From the NCBI RefSeq assembly GCF_024055725.1, contig NZ_JAMXMX010000001.1, positions 248,001 through 312,000 on the forward strand: a DNA stretch of 64,000 nucleotides, read 5' to 3'. The notes under the pieces are model-generated. The model was not told where the DNA came from and made no database searches. It saw nothing but the letters and a program-made list of their open reading frames with translations. Positions within the stretch are counted from its first letter, which is position 1. The number at the start of each line of letters is the position of its first letter. The position numbers and the translations under genes were made by a program. Shown here piece by piece: positions 16,519 to 24,939 of the stretch. The stretch comes from Actinoallomurus spadix (GTDB lineage Bacteria > Actinomycetota > Actinomycetes > Streptosporangiales > Streptosporangiaceae).

Positions 16519-17699
16519 AGGACGCGCCCCTGGCCGGATTCACCGTGGGCGTCACGGCGGCGCGGCGGCACGAGGAGCTGACGGCGCTGCTGGAGCGCAA
16601 GGGCGCCCGCGTCGTGTACGCCCCCGCGATCCGGCTGGTGCCGCTCGCCGACGACGCCGAGCTGCTGGCGGCCACCCGCGAGATCCTCGCGGACCCGGTC
16701 GACGACGTGATCGTCACGACCGGGATCGGCTTCCGGGCCTGGCTGGAGACGGCCGACGGCTGGGGGCTGCGGGACGACCTGATCAAGCGTCTGGGCGACG
16801 TGCGGATCCTGGCCCGCGGGCCGAAGGCCAAGGGCGCGGTGCGCGCCGCCGGGATGGCTGAGGCGTGGTCGCCCGAGTCGGAGAACTGCGACGAGGTCCT
16901 GCGCCATCTCCTGGAGGAGGACCTGCGCGGCCGCCGGATCGCCGTCCAGCTGTACGGCGATCCGACGCCGCACCTCATCGGCACGCTCCGGCGCGCGGGC
17001 GCCGACGTGGTCGAGGTCCCGGTGTACCAGTGGGCCCGCACGGACGACCCGACGCCGCTGCGCAGGCTGGTCGGGCAGGCGGTCGCCGGCACCATCGACG
17101 CGATCACCTTCACGAGCGCCCCGGCGGTGTCCGCGACGCTGGCCGTCGCGGCCGACGACAACCTCGAGGATCCGCTGCTGGAGGCGCTGCGCACCCAGGT
17201 GGTCGCCGCGTGCGTCGGATCGGTGACCGCCGCGCCGCTGGAGGAGCGGGACGTGGCGACGGTGCGTCCCGAGCGCGCCCGCCTCGGTGCGCTCGTACGG
17301 ACGCTGGCGGCCGAACTGCCGGTCCGGCGGTCCAGCCGGGTCGCCGTCGCCGGGCACGCCATCGAGCTGCGCGGGCACGCCGTGCTGATCGACGGGCAGC
17401 TGAAGCCGATCGCGCCGGCGCCGATGGCGATCCTCCGGGCCCTCGCCCGGCGCCCCGGCCACGTGGTCTCCCGCGCCGAACTCTGCACCGTGCTGCCGAG
17501 CCGGACCCTGCCGGGCGGGGTGAGCCCCGGCCGCCCGTCCCCGGACGAGCACGCCGTGGAGATGGCGGTCGCGCGGCTGCGCCGCGGCCTCGGCCGGGGC
17601 GGGCTCGTCGAGACCGTCGTCAAACGCGGCTACCGGCTGGCCTGCGACCCGGTCCGCGGCGAGCCGGCCCGGTTCACCGGCGCCCCGGAGGCGGTGTGA
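16515..17699 (+). CDS. nnaR: HemD-like domain fused to OmpR-type winged helix; NnaR-like nitrate assimilation regulator
   Basis: A 394-residue protein. Residues ~1-265 resemble uroporphyrinogen-III synthase (FTVGVTAARRHEELTALLERKGARVVYAP; ITFTSAPAVSATL). Residues ~285-385 are an OmpR/PhoB-type winged helix (AILRALARRPGHVVSRAELCTVLP... VETVVKRGYRL). This domain pair is that of Streptomyces NnaR, a GlnR target that co-activates nitrate/nitrite genes. Location directly after nirD fits. Whether the HemD part is still enzymatic or only senses a tetrapyrrole is unclear from sequence. GTG start overlaps the nirD stop. Confidence 0.82.
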   Translation: MKDAPLAGFTVGVTAARRHEELTALLERKGARVVYAPAIRLVPLADDAELLAATREILADPVDDVIVTTGIGFRAWLETADGWGLRDDLIKRLGDVRILARGPKAKGAVRAAGMAEAWSPESENCDEVLRHLLEEDLRGRRIAVQLYGDPTPHLIGTLRRAGADVVEVPVYQWARTDDPTPLRRLVGQAVAGTIDAITFTSAPAVSATLAVAADDNLEDPLLEALRTQVVAACVGSVTAAPLEERDVATVRPERARLGALVRTLAAELPVRRSSRVAVAGHAIELRGHAVLIDGQLKPIAPAPMAILRALARRPGHVVSRAELCTVLPSRTLPGGVSPGRPSPDEHAVEMAVARLRRGLGRGGLVETVVKRGYRLACDPVRGEPARFTGAPEAV

Positions 17700-18400
17700 C
17701 GCTGCTCGCGGTCGGGCACGGCACCCGCGACCCGGCCGGAGTCGCCGTCATCCGCGCCCTCCTCGACCGGCTTCGCGCCCTGCGCCCCGGCCTGACCGTC
17801 GCCGAGTCGTACGCCGAGATCACCGAGCCGTCCCTGGAAGACGCCCTCGCCGCGCTTCCCGCCGGGCCGGACCCGGTCGTCGCGGTGCCGCTGATGCTCG
17901 GCCGCGGCTACCACGCGCTGCGGGACATCCCCGGCCGCGCCGGCCCGCACGCCACGGTCGCCCGGCCGCTGGGCCCCCACCCGCTGCTCGCCGGGGCGCT
18001 GGCCGACCGGCTGGGACGGGACCGGCACGCCGACGCGGTCGTGCTCGGCGCGGCTGGAACCTCCGACCCTCAGGGGATCGCCGACGCGGCCTCCGCCGCG
18101 CACCTGCTGGGCCGCCGCCTGCGCCGCCCCGTGGCGTACGGCCTGGCGGCCGGAGGGGGACCGGCCCTCACCGAGGTCGTTCAGGACCTGCGGGCCCAGG
18201 GCGCGCGCCGGATCGCGGTCGCCTCCTACCTGCTGGCGCCCGGCCACTTCCACGACCGCCTGCTCGCCGCGGGCGCCGACGTCGTCGCCCCGCCGCTGGG
18301 CGTGCACGACGCGCTGGCCCGGGTCGTCCTCCGCCGCTACGACGAAGCGCGGGCCTCGGTGACGCGACGCTACGCCGGCTCGCCGGCCGGCGCGTCATAG
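17696..18400 (+). CDS. Sirohydrochlorin chelatase-like (CbiX family)
   Basis: A 234-residue two-repeat CbiX-like protein: [13 protein letters not shown] at the N-terminus carries the metal/catalytic His of the chelatase family, and the second repeat has [14 protein letters not shown] and [15 protein letters not shown] with another His. It probably inserts iron into sirohydrochlorin to make the siroheme used by NirB. GTG overlaps the stop of the nnaR-like gene, completing the co-transcribed run. A cobalt or nickel role is possible. The 3' end overlaps the convergent HxlR gene by 31 bp. Confidence 0.82.
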   Translation: MTLLAVGHGTRDPAGVAVIRALLDRLRALRPGLTVAESYAEITEPSLEDALAALPAGPDPVVAVPLMLGRGYHALRDIPGRAGPHATVARPLGPHPLLAGALADRLGRDRHADAVVLGAAGTSDPQGIADAASAAHLLGRRLRRPVAYGLAAGGGPALTEVVQDLRAQGARRIAVASYLLAPGHFHDRLLAAGADVVAPPLGVHDALARVVLRRYDEARASVTRRYAGSPAGAS

Positions 18401-18780
18401 GCCGCGCGGGCGGCGTGCACCTCCGCGATGTGCGTCTCCGCCCACTCCTTCGCCGCCTGGACGAGCGGCAGCAGGCTCACGCCGAGCGGGGTCAGCTCGT
18501 AGTCGACGCGGACCGGCACGGACGGGGTGACGGTGCGGGTGACCATGCCGTCCCGTTCAAGGGCCCGCAACGTCTGGGTGAGCATCTTCTGGCTCACGCC
18601 CGCGATGGCCCGGCCGAGGTCGCTGTAGCGCCGTGGACCGCCGGCCAGCGCGTTGAGGACGAGGGTGACCCACTTGTCGCTGATCCGGTCGAGCAGTTCA
18701 CGGGCGGGACAGGTGGCGAGGTAGGCGTCGTACGCGGCGCGGGCCTCGGCCCGTCGCTCGACGGCGGTCTGGGTCGGCAT
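18370..18780 (-). CDS. HxlR family transcriptional regulator
   Basis: A 136-residue winged-helix protein with the HxlR signature: [22 protein letters not shown], then [35 protein letters not shown] and [10 protein letters not shown]. Divergent from the quinone reductase gene at 18891 and very likely its regulator; HxlR proteins often sense electrophiles or thiols, and a Cys lies at the family-typical position before the HTH (Cys24). Its last 31 bp overlap the 3' end of the chelatase gene. Confidence 0.88.
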   Translation of the reverse strand: MPTQTAVERRAEARAAYDAYLATCPARELLDRISDKWVTLVLNALAGGPRRYSDLGRAIAGVSQKMLTQTLRALERDGMVTRTVTPSVPVRVDYELTPLGVSLLPLVQAAKEWAETHIAEVHAARAAYDAPAGEPA

Positions 18781-18890
18781 GACACTCTTCCGGGTGGCTT
18801 ACGCACTTTGAGGTACATACTTCCCGATAGAGAGTAGCGGTCCGTAGGTTCCTGTGTATCGCCAACCGAAGCACAGAGGAGGACTACGCC

Positions 18891-19826
18891 ATGCGCGCGG
18901 TCGTCGTTCGTTCCTACGGGGGCCCGGAGGCCCTGGAGCTCGCCGAGGTTCCCGTCCCCGAACCGGGCCCCGGTCAAGTGCGCGTGCGGGTCCGCGCCGC
19001 CGCGGTCAATCCCGTCGACGTGGCGACCCGCGCCGGTGCCCTGGTCCAGGGCGGGATCATGGCGGCGCGCGAGGTGACCGGTCTCGGCTGGGACGTCGCG
19101 GGGGTGGTCGAGGCGGCCGGTCCAGGAACGGCCGGGTTCGCTCCGGGGGAGGAGGTGATCGGGCTGTCCGACCGGCTCGATCTTCCTCTGGGCACCCACG
19201 CCGACCAGGTCGTCCTCGACGCGGACGCCATCGCGCGAAGGCCGGCCGGGCTGTCCCCGGAGGAGGCGGCGACGCTTCCGCTGAACGTCCTCACCGCCGA
19301 CCAGGCCCTGGACCGTCTCGGCCTCCGCGCCGGCCAGACCCTCCTGGTCACGGGTGCGGCCGGTGCCGTCGGCGGGTTCGCCACCGAACTGGCCGCGCTG
19401 CGCGGGATCCGCGTCGTCGCGGTCGCGGGGGAGCCGGACGAGGATCTCGTCCGCGGGTTCGGCGCCGAGATCTTCGTGCCCCGGACCCGGGAGCTGCCGG
19501 CGGCCGTCCGCTCGGCGGTGCCGGGCGGCGTCGACGCCGCGATCGACGCGGCCGTCGTCGGCCTGCCCGCGCTGGAGGCCGTACGCGGCGGGGGCGCGTT
19601 CGCGGCCGTCGTCGGCGGGGCCGCTCCGCCGGCGCTGCGCGGCACGCGTGTCTCCAACGTGTGGATCCGGGCGGACGGACCGCGCCTGGCCGAGCTCGCC
19701 CTGCTCGCGGCGGACGGGCGGCTCACGCCGCGCGTGGCGGGGACGTTCCCGCTGGCGGAGGCGGCGACGGCCCACCGGCTCCTGGAGAAGGGCGGCCTGC
19801 GCGGCCGTCCGGTCCTCATCCCCTGA
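18891..19826 (+). CDS. NADPH:quinone oxidoreductase-like zinc-free MDR protein
   Basis: A 311-residue medium-chain dehydrogenase/reductase: N-terminal GroES-like domain (VVRSYGGPEALELAEVPVPEPG) and Rossmann domain (LLVTGAAGAVGGFATELA). The catalytic-zinc ligands and structural-zinc cysteines of true alcohol dehydrogenases are absent, as in quinone reductases. GAGGAGG precedes the ATG. The divergent HxlR gene suggests induction by quinones or electrophiles. A strong hairpin lies 19 bp after the stop. Confidence 0.85.
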   Translation: MRAVVVRSYGGPEALELAEVPVPEPGPGQVRVRVRAAAVNPVDVATRAGALVQGGIMAAREVTGLGWDVAGVVEAAGPGTAGFAPGEEVIGLSDRLDLPLGTHADQVVLDADAIARRPAGLSPEEAATLPLNVLTADQALDRLGLRAGQTLLVTGAAGAVGGFATELAALRGIRVVAVAGEPDEDLVRGFGAEIFVPRTRELPAAVRSAVPGGVDAAIDAAVVGLPALEAVRGGGAFAAVVGGAAPPALRGTRVSNVWIRADGPRLAELALLAADGRLTPRVAGTFPLAEAATAHRLLEKGGLRGRPVLIP

Positions 19827-19844
19827 GGGCGGTGCCCGCGAGAC

Positions 19845-19875
19845 GATGAGGGCCCGCCGGGAGCGGGCCCTCATC
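19845..19875 (+). terminator. Terminator of the quinone reductase gene
   Basis: A 13-bp perfect stem, GATGAGGGCCCGC with GCGGGCCCTCATC, loop of 5 nt, starting 19 bp after the stop at 19826. It lacks a long T-tract, as is usual in high-GC actinomycetes. Confidence 0.75.
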
Positions 19876-19967
19876 GCGTGGTCCGGGACCGCCCGGCCTG
19901 GAGGCTCAGGCCGGGACGGTGAGGGTGGCGGTGTAGCCGGCGGTGGCGTCGGCCTCATGAGAGGACG

Positions 19968-20009
19968 CGAAGGCCCGCCGGGAGCGCGTGGGCTCCCGGC
20001 GGGCCTTCG
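19968..20009 (-). terminator. Strong 18-bp hairpin terminator of the sigma factor gene
   Basis: Perfect 18-bp arms (19968-19985 and 19992-20009) with a 6-nt loop, 18 bp downstream of the sigma-factor stop on the minus strand. No T-tract follows. It also backs up the + strand terminator at 19845. Confidence 0.8.
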
Positions 20010-20027
20010 TCGGTCGGCTGGGTCCGG

Positions 20028-21359
20028 TCAGCTGGCGAAGTCGAGCAGCGGCTGGGCGTTGCTCGGGTGCCGCAGCTTGGACAGCGACTCCTTCTCGAGC
20101 TGGCGGATCCGCTCGCGGGTCAGCCCGAGGTGCTTGCCGATCTCGTCGAGCGTGCGGGGCGTGCCGTCGTACAGCCCGAACCGCATCGCCATGATCTTCT
20201 CTTCGCGCGGGGACAGCACGGACAGCGCGCGGCGCAGCTGGTCGGCCATCAGCTGGCGGTCGACCAGCTCGGACGCCTCGGGGCTGTCGGTGTCCTCGAT
20301 GAGGTCACCGATGCGCGTCTCGCCGTCCTCGCCGATCGTCGAGTCCAGGCTGATCGGCTGGCGGCTGGTCCGCAGCAGCTCCTGGACCTGGGCAGGGCTC
20401 TTGTCGAGCTCCTCGGCCAGCTCCTCAGGAGTCGGTTCGCGGCCCAGGCGCTGATGCATGTCCCGCTCGACGCGGCTGAGCTTGCTCAGCATCTCCAGGA
20501 CGTGCACGGGCAGCCGGATCGTGCGGGCGGAGTCGGCGAAGCCACGCTGAATGGCCTGCCGGATCCACCACATCGCGTACGTGGAGAACTTGTAACCCTT
20601 GGTGTAGTCGAACTTCTCCACCGCGCGGATCAGGCCGAGGTTGCCCTCCTGCACGACGTCGAGCAGCGACAGGCCGCGGTCGGCGTACTTCTTGGCCACC
20701 GAGACCACGAGCCGGAGGTTCGCCTCCAGCATGTGCGACTTGGCCCGGCGCCCGTCCTCGGCGACGAGCTCGAGGTCCTCGCGGTCGCCGTCGGACAGCC
20801 CGGTCTCGGTCTCCAGCTTGTGCTCGGCGTAGAGCCCGGCCTCGATGCGCTTGGCGAGCTCGACCTCCTGCGCCGCGGTGAGCAGCTGCCGGCGGCCGAT
20901 CGCCTTCAGGTAGGTGTGCACCGAGTCGCCCATGACCGAGGACTGGTCGTCCAGGTCGGTCGGGGCGTCGACCTCGTAGTCATCGGACTCGAGCTCGGTG
21001 ACGGGGGCGTCCGTGGTGTCGGGGTCGGCCTCGGCCCGGGGTGCCCCGGTGTCGGCCTGGGCGGCCTTCGCCTTGCCGGCGGTCTTGCTCTTGGCGCGGG
21101 CGGGCTTGGCCTTCTTGACAGCGGCCGTACCCTTCTTCTTGGTGGACGCGGCCTCGGTCTTGTCCTCACTGGCCAGCCGGACTCCGGCCTCGGTCAGCTC
21201 ACGAATGATGGAGCGGCCCTGTGTGGGGGTGATGCCGGCCTCGTGGAAGGCAGCACGCACCTCGTCCAGTGAGAGGTGCCCCTGAGAACGGCCACGGTCG
21301 AGAAGCTCCTCGAAAGGCGTCGGCCCTGCGGGCATGGTCGCAGCAGCGGTTCGCGGCAT
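20028..21359 (-). CDS. rpoD: Principal-type RNA polymerase sigma factor (HrdB/SigA family)
   Basis: A 443-residue sigma-70. A region 1.1-like segment at the N-terminus (LLDRGRSQGHLSLDEVRAAFHE) is followed by a Lys/Ala-rich linker (~65-105). Region 1.2 is DSVHTYLKAIGRRQLLTAAQEVELAKRIE, region 2 has LRLVVSVAKKYADRGLSLLDVVQEGN and YKFSTYAMWWIRQAI, and region 4.2 has RTLDEIGKHLGLTRERIRQLE. The C-terminal LRHP...LLDFAS is typical of actinobacterial HrdB/SigA. Slightly shorter than the ~510-residue Streptomyces HrdB; being a second primary-like factor is possible. GGGAGGGAGGTG precedes the ATG. Confidence 0.9.
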   Translation of the reverse strand: MPRTAAATMPAGPTPFEELLDRGRSQGHLSLDEVRAAFHEAGITPTQGRSIIRELTEAGVRLASEDKTEAASTKKKGTAAVKKAKPARAKSKTAGKAKAAQADTGAPRAEADPDTTDAPVTELESDDYEVDAPTDLDDQSSVMGDSVHTYLKAIGRRQLLTAAQEVELAKRIEAGLYAEHKLETETGLSDGDREDLELVAEDGRRAKSHMLEANLRLVVSVAKKYADRGLSLLDVVQEGNLGLIRAVEKFDYTKGYKFSTYAMWWIRQAIQRGFADSARTIRLPVHVLEMLSKLSRVERDMHQRLGREPTPEELAEELDKSPAQVQELLRTSRQPISLDSTIGEDGETRIGDLIEDTDSPEASELVDRQLMADQLRRALSVLSPREEKIMAMRFGLYDGTPRTLDEIGKHLGLTRERIRQLEKESLSKLRHPSNAQPLLDFAS

Positions 21360-21618
21360 GAGGACACCTCCCTCCCTTCGATGTCCTAGCGGTACGGGAC
21401 GTATGTCGTCTGCTTACGCGCGCACTATCGGAAACGCGCGATTGTGGCCGGGTTGTTCCCGTAGAGCGAAAACTTTCACGTGCGCACGCGCCCGGGTGTG
21501 GTGAAGTCGCCCCTCGTCGGCCAACCGCACAGGTTATCAGCCCCCTTCGTCACCTGCGAGGAGACCCGGCCGGGGGGTCGTGGCCCGGTGTGACCGATGT
21601 CACCCGGCGTGAGCGGCC
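21360..21618. other. Upstream region of the sigma factor gene, no gene seen
   Basis: 258 bp between the sigma-factor start and the lipoprotein stop. It holds the sigma-factor leader and ribosome-binding site, but no coding frame with the local codon bias. No clear -35/-10 pair could be fixed. Confidence 0.5.
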
Positions 21619-22002
21619 TCAGGGATGGGTCCGGATGGTCGCGATCTTCGATGTGCACGTGGTGATCGTGCCCCTGGTGCCGCAGGTCCAGTGGCCGATG
21701 ACCACCAGGCCCGCGGTCCCCTCCGCGGGAGTGTCGGGGTCGTTGTACTTCTCGAAGACCTGTATCGCCTCGACGCAGGTGGTCCGCCCGCGTACGACCT
21801 GGACGGTGGCGCGGGCGCCGCGCACCGTGGTGACCTGGCCGCATTCCGCGCCGGGCCGGGCGAGCCGTGGCCTGCCGGTGGGGGAGAGTGACGGCGTCGG
21901 GATCACCAGGGAGGCGCTCGGCCGCGCCTGCGGGTGGCGCTCACTCGCGCAACCCGCGGCGGCGATCAACGCCAAGAGGACGATTGCAGGGCGTACCACC
22001 AC
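21619..22002 (-). CDS. Putative lipoprotein of unknown function
   Basis: A 127-residue secreted lipoprotein. The N-terminus (VVVRPAIVLLALIAAAGCAS) has a charged start, a hydrophobic core and an AAGC lipobox, so the mature protein would be lipidated and held outside the membrane. The mature part has four cysteines (AECGQV, TTCVEA, WTCGTR, TTCTSK) that could pair in disulfides. No domain recognised. GTG 22002 is preferred because GGGAG lies 11 nt upstream; an upstream extension would be Pro/Gly-rich and lacks a signal peptide. Divergent from the RNase gene. Confidence 0.62.
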   Translation of the reverse strand: MVVRPAIVLLALIAAAGCASERHPQARPSASLVIPTPSLSPTGRPRLARPGAECGQVTTVRGARATVQVVRGRTTCVEAIQVFEKYNDPDTPAEGTAGLVVIGHWTCGTRGTITTCTSKIATIRTHP

Positions 22003-22169
22003 GACGACGGATTCTCCCAGAGTCGGGGACCCCGCCGAGCCGGGGCGTCGCCCCGGCGGGTCTCCTCGCCCTGGGGAAGAATTCACCATTTTTTGGCGGT
22101 TCGGGCCTTCATCGAAGCCCTGACAAGGCTGATCATGACGGATGACCGTCCCCCTGACAAGGAGGCTCC

Positions 22170-22583
22170 GTGTACACCCGCCACCGCCCTCGCTCCACTT
22201 GGACGGCCCGGATCGCCGTCACCGTCGCCGCGACCGCGTCCCTGGCCGGCGTGGTCGGCACCACCCACGCCGGCGCGTCGGTCTACGGCTCCTGCACGAT
22301 CTCGCGCTGCGCCGACGCCCGCTCGGCCGACTCGATCTGGGCCTCCAAGGGCTACCCCACGACCAGCGGCTGGTACTCCTGGCCGGACGGTAAGTACAAC
22401 TACACCGGCGGGCGGTTCTACAACCGCGAGGGCGAGCTGCCCAGCGGCGCCACCTACTACGAGTACGACGTGTACTCCCGCGCCAAGGGCGCCGCGCGCG
22501 ACGCGTACCGGATCGTCGTCAACCGCAGCACCGGCGTGACCTGGTTCTCGCCGAACCACTACACCGACTTCTACCGGCTGTAG
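22170..22583 (+). CDS. Secreted guanyl-specific ribonuclease (RNase Sa/N1/T1-like)
   Basis: A 137-residue exported protein: signal peptide ~1-36 (RIAVTVAATASLAGVV..THAGA), then a microbial ribonuclease domain. The catalytic triad spacing of RNase Sa (Glu-Arg-His) is visible as YYEYDV (Glu98), DAYRIVV (Arg114) and NHYTDF (His130). Two cysteines (SCTISRC) may form a disulfide. It probably cleaves extracellular RNA after guanosine. AAGGAGG precedes the GTG start at 22170. No barstar-type inhibitor gene is adjacent, so the cell must be protected by export or by a distant inhibitor. Confidence 0.78.
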   Translation: MYTRHRPRSTWTARIAVTVAATASLAGVVGTTHAGASVYGSCTISRCADARSADSIWASKGYPTTSGWYSWPDGKYNYTGGRFYNREGELPSGATYYEYDVYSRAKGAARDAYRIVVNRSTGVTWFSPNHYTDFYRL

Positions 22584-22584
22584 G

Positions 22585-22624
22585 GCCTGTCTCGAAGTCC
22601 CCGTCCGCGGGCTTCGAGACAGGC
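22585..22624. terminator. Bidirectional terminator between RNase and menE
   Basis: A 13-bp perfect stem, GCCTGTCTCGAAG (22585-22597) with CTTCGAGACAGGC (22612-22624), placed 2 bp after the RNase stop and 11 bp before the menE stop. Confidence 0.75.
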
Positions 22625-22634
22625 ACCAGGGCCC

Positions 22635-23789
22635 TCAAGCGCGGCGCAGGCGCTGCAGGTCGGGTTTGCCGGAGGGCAGCAGCGGCAGCTCCTCCACGAA
22701 CTCGACCTGACGCGGCGCGGCGTACGCGGGGAGCTCCGCGCGGACCCAGGCGCGGAGCTCCTCCAGGTCCGGCGGGTCGTCGCCGGGGACCACGACGGCG
22801 GTCACCCGCTCGCCCCACTCGGGATCGGCGCGTCCCACGACGGCGACGTCCCGTACGCCGGGGTGACGGGCCAGCACCCCCGCCACCTCACCCGCCACGA
22901 CCTTCTCCCCGCCGGTGACGATGACGTCGTCGGCCCGGCCCCGCACCCGCAGCCGGCCGTTCTCGATGACGCCCAGGTCCTGGGTGACGAACCAGGCACC
23001 GTCCCGCACGGCGGCGGTCAGCTCGGGCCTGAGCCGGTAGCCGTCGAACAGCACCGGCCCGGCCAGCCGGATGCGCCCGTCGGCGCCGATCTCGACGGCC
23101 ACGCCGTCGAGGGGAACGCCGTCGTACACGCAGCCGCCGCAGGTCTCACTCATCCCGTACGTCGTGAAGACCCGGCCGCCGCGCGAGCGCGCCGTCTCCA
23201 CCAGGTCGGGCGGCGGCGCGGCCCCGCCCAGCAGGATCGACCGGAAGCCGCTCAGGTCGACGCCGGCGTCGAGGAGGCGGCGGAGCTGGGTCGGCACCAC
23301 CGAGATGTGGGCCGCGCCCGATCCCGCCACCCGCGACACGTCGAAGCGCGGGTGGATCACCGGGTCGGTGCCGGCGACCAGGGAACGTACGAGCACCTGG
23401 ACACCCGCGATGTGACTGGTCGGCAGGCAGCACAGCCAGCGGTCGCCGGGCTCGGCGGAGACCCGTGCCAGCGTCGCCGAGGCGGAGTGCCGCAGCGCGG
23501 CCGCCGACAACTCCACGACCTTCGAGGCGCCGGTCGACCCGGAGGTGGCGATCAGCACCGCCGTGTCGTCGGCCACCGCCGGGCCGGGCGCGCAGTCGTG
23601 GCGCCGTCTCCCGTGGGGGGTCTCCACCCACGACGGGCGCAGCACGTCGAGCAGCCGGGCCAGGGCCGGGGCGGGCAGGTCGGGGGAGAGGGGGCAGATC
23701 GCCGGGCCGCTGCCGTCGAGCGCCGCCTCGAGACGGCGGAACAGCAGGGGGCCGGGCGGCAGGACGACGGCGTGCAGGCTTCGGCTCAT
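22635..23789 (-). CDS. menE: o-Succinylbenzoate--CoA ligase
   Basis: A 384-residue acyl-CoA synthetase of the ANL superfamily that activates o-succinylbenzoate for menaquinone synthesis. The AMP-binding motif is VLIATSGSTGASKVVELS; later motifs are FTTYGMSETCGGCVYDG and the hinge-region VRGRADDVIVTGGEKVV; the catalytic Lys lies in LPSGKPDLQRL. It is short for the superfamily but normal for actinobacterial MenE. Start ATG 23789 is divergent from menB. An apparent upstream extension through menB-C-D on this strand is only an antisense open frame. Confidence 0.9.
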   Translation of the reverse strand: MSRSLHAVVLPPGPLLFRRLEAALDGSGPAICPLSPDLPAPALARLLDVLRPSWVETPHGRRRHDCAPGPAVADDTAVLIATSGSTGASKVVELSAAALRHSASATLARVSAEPGDRWLCCLPTSHIAGVQVLVRSLVAGTDPVIHPRFDVSRVAGSGAAHISVVPTQLRRLLDAGVDLSGFRSILLGGAAPPPDLVETARSRGGRVFTTYGMSETCGGCVYDGVPLDGVAVEIGADGRIRLAGPVLFDGYRLRPELTAAVRDGAWFVTQDLGVIENGRLRVRGRADDVIVTGGEKVVAGEVAGVLARHPGVRDVAVVGRADPEWGERVTAVVVPGDDPPDLEELRAWVRAELPAYAAPRQVEFVEELPLLPSGKPDLQRLRRA

Positions 23790-23960
23790 GACGCGGCCCA
23801 GCCTAGCCCAGGTTGATTCTTCAATTACTATGTGAAGGCCGGCACTTGGAGTCCGACGATGTCCCGGGGACACCGCCCGCCGGACCCCACCACCGGCACG
23901 CTTGAATAGAGCGGGCGCCGACAGGCAGCGGGCCGCCGGCGGGCTGGAAAGGAACACCGC

Positions 23961-24860
23961 ATGGTCTCCGAGCTGTTCGACCCGGACGCGTGGAAGGCGG
24001 TCGAGGGCTTCGACTTCACCGACATCACGTACCACCGGGCGGTCGACCAGGGCACGGTGCGCATCGCGTTCGACCGGCCGGAGGTCCGCAACGCGTTCCG
24101 CCCGAAGACCGTCGACGAGCTGTACCGCGCGCTCGACCACGCCCGGATGTCCAGCGACGTCGGGTGCGTGCTGCTCACCGGCAACGGCCCGTCGCCCAAG
24201 GACGGCGGATGGGCGTTCTGCTCGGGCGGTGACCAGCGGATCCGCGGCCGGGACGGCTACCGGTACGCCGAGGGCGAGACCGCCGACACGATCGACCCCG
24301 CCCGCGCGGGCCGGCTGCACATCCTGGAGGTGCAGCGGCTGATCCGGTTCATGCCGAAGGTCGTCATCTGCGTCGTCCCCGGCTGGGCGGCCGGCGGCGG
24401 GCACAGCTTGCACGTCGTCGCGGACCTGACGCTCGCCAGCCGCGAGCACGCGCGGTTCAAGCAGACCGACGCGGACGTCGCCAGCTTCGACGGCGGGTTC
24501 GGCTCGGCCTACCTGGCCCGGCAGGTGGGACAGAAGTTCGCCCGGGAGATCTTCTTCCTGGGTGACACGTACGACGCCGAGGCGGCCCACCGCATGGGCA
24601 TGGTCAACGCCGTCGTGCCGCACGCCGAGCTGGAGCGGACCGCGCTGGAGTGGGCACGGAAGGTCAACGGAAAGAGCCCCACCGCGCAGCGGATGCTGAA
24701 GTACTCCTTCAACCTCATCGACGACGGTCTGGTCGGCCAGCAGGTCTTCGCCGGTGAGGCGACCCGGCTGGCGTACATGACCGACGAGGCCGCCGAGGGC
24801 CGCGACTCCTTCCTTGAGAAGCGCGCCCCCGACTGGTCCCGTTTCCCCTGGTACTACTGA
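23961..24860 (+). CDS. menB: 1,4-Dihydroxy-2-naphthoyl-CoA synthase
   Basis: A 299-residue crotonase-fold enzyme that cyclises o-succinylbenzoyl-CoA. Visible motifs: VRIAFDRPEVRNAFRPKTVDEL, the oxyanion-hole segments WAFCSGGDQR and VPGWAAGGGHSLHV, TDADVASFDGG with the catalytic Asp region, and the family C-terminus KRAPDWSRFPWYY. Full length. AAAGGAA precedes the ATG. It heads the menB-menC-menD run. Confidence 0.95.
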   Translation: MVSELFDPDAWKAVEGFDFTDITYHRAVDQGTVRIAFDRPEVRNAFRPKTVDELYRALDHARMSSDVGCVLLTGNGPSPKDGGWAFCSGGDQRIRGRDGYRYAEGETADTIDPARAGRLHILEVQRLIRFMPKVVICVVPGWAAGGGHSLHVVADLTLASREHARFKQTDADVASFDGGFGSAYLARQVGQKFAREIFFLGDTYDAEAAHRMGMVNAVVPHAELERTALEWARKVNGKSPTAQRMLKYSFNLIDDGLVGQQVFAGEATRLAYMTDEAAEGRDSFLEKRAPDWSRFPWYY

Positions 24861-24939
24861 CCGGCCCGTGCACGAGCGGGCGACGCGCGGCCCTAAGGTA
24901 AAGGCGGGAAGCAACGTCTCCGGACAGGGGGTCAGGCCA

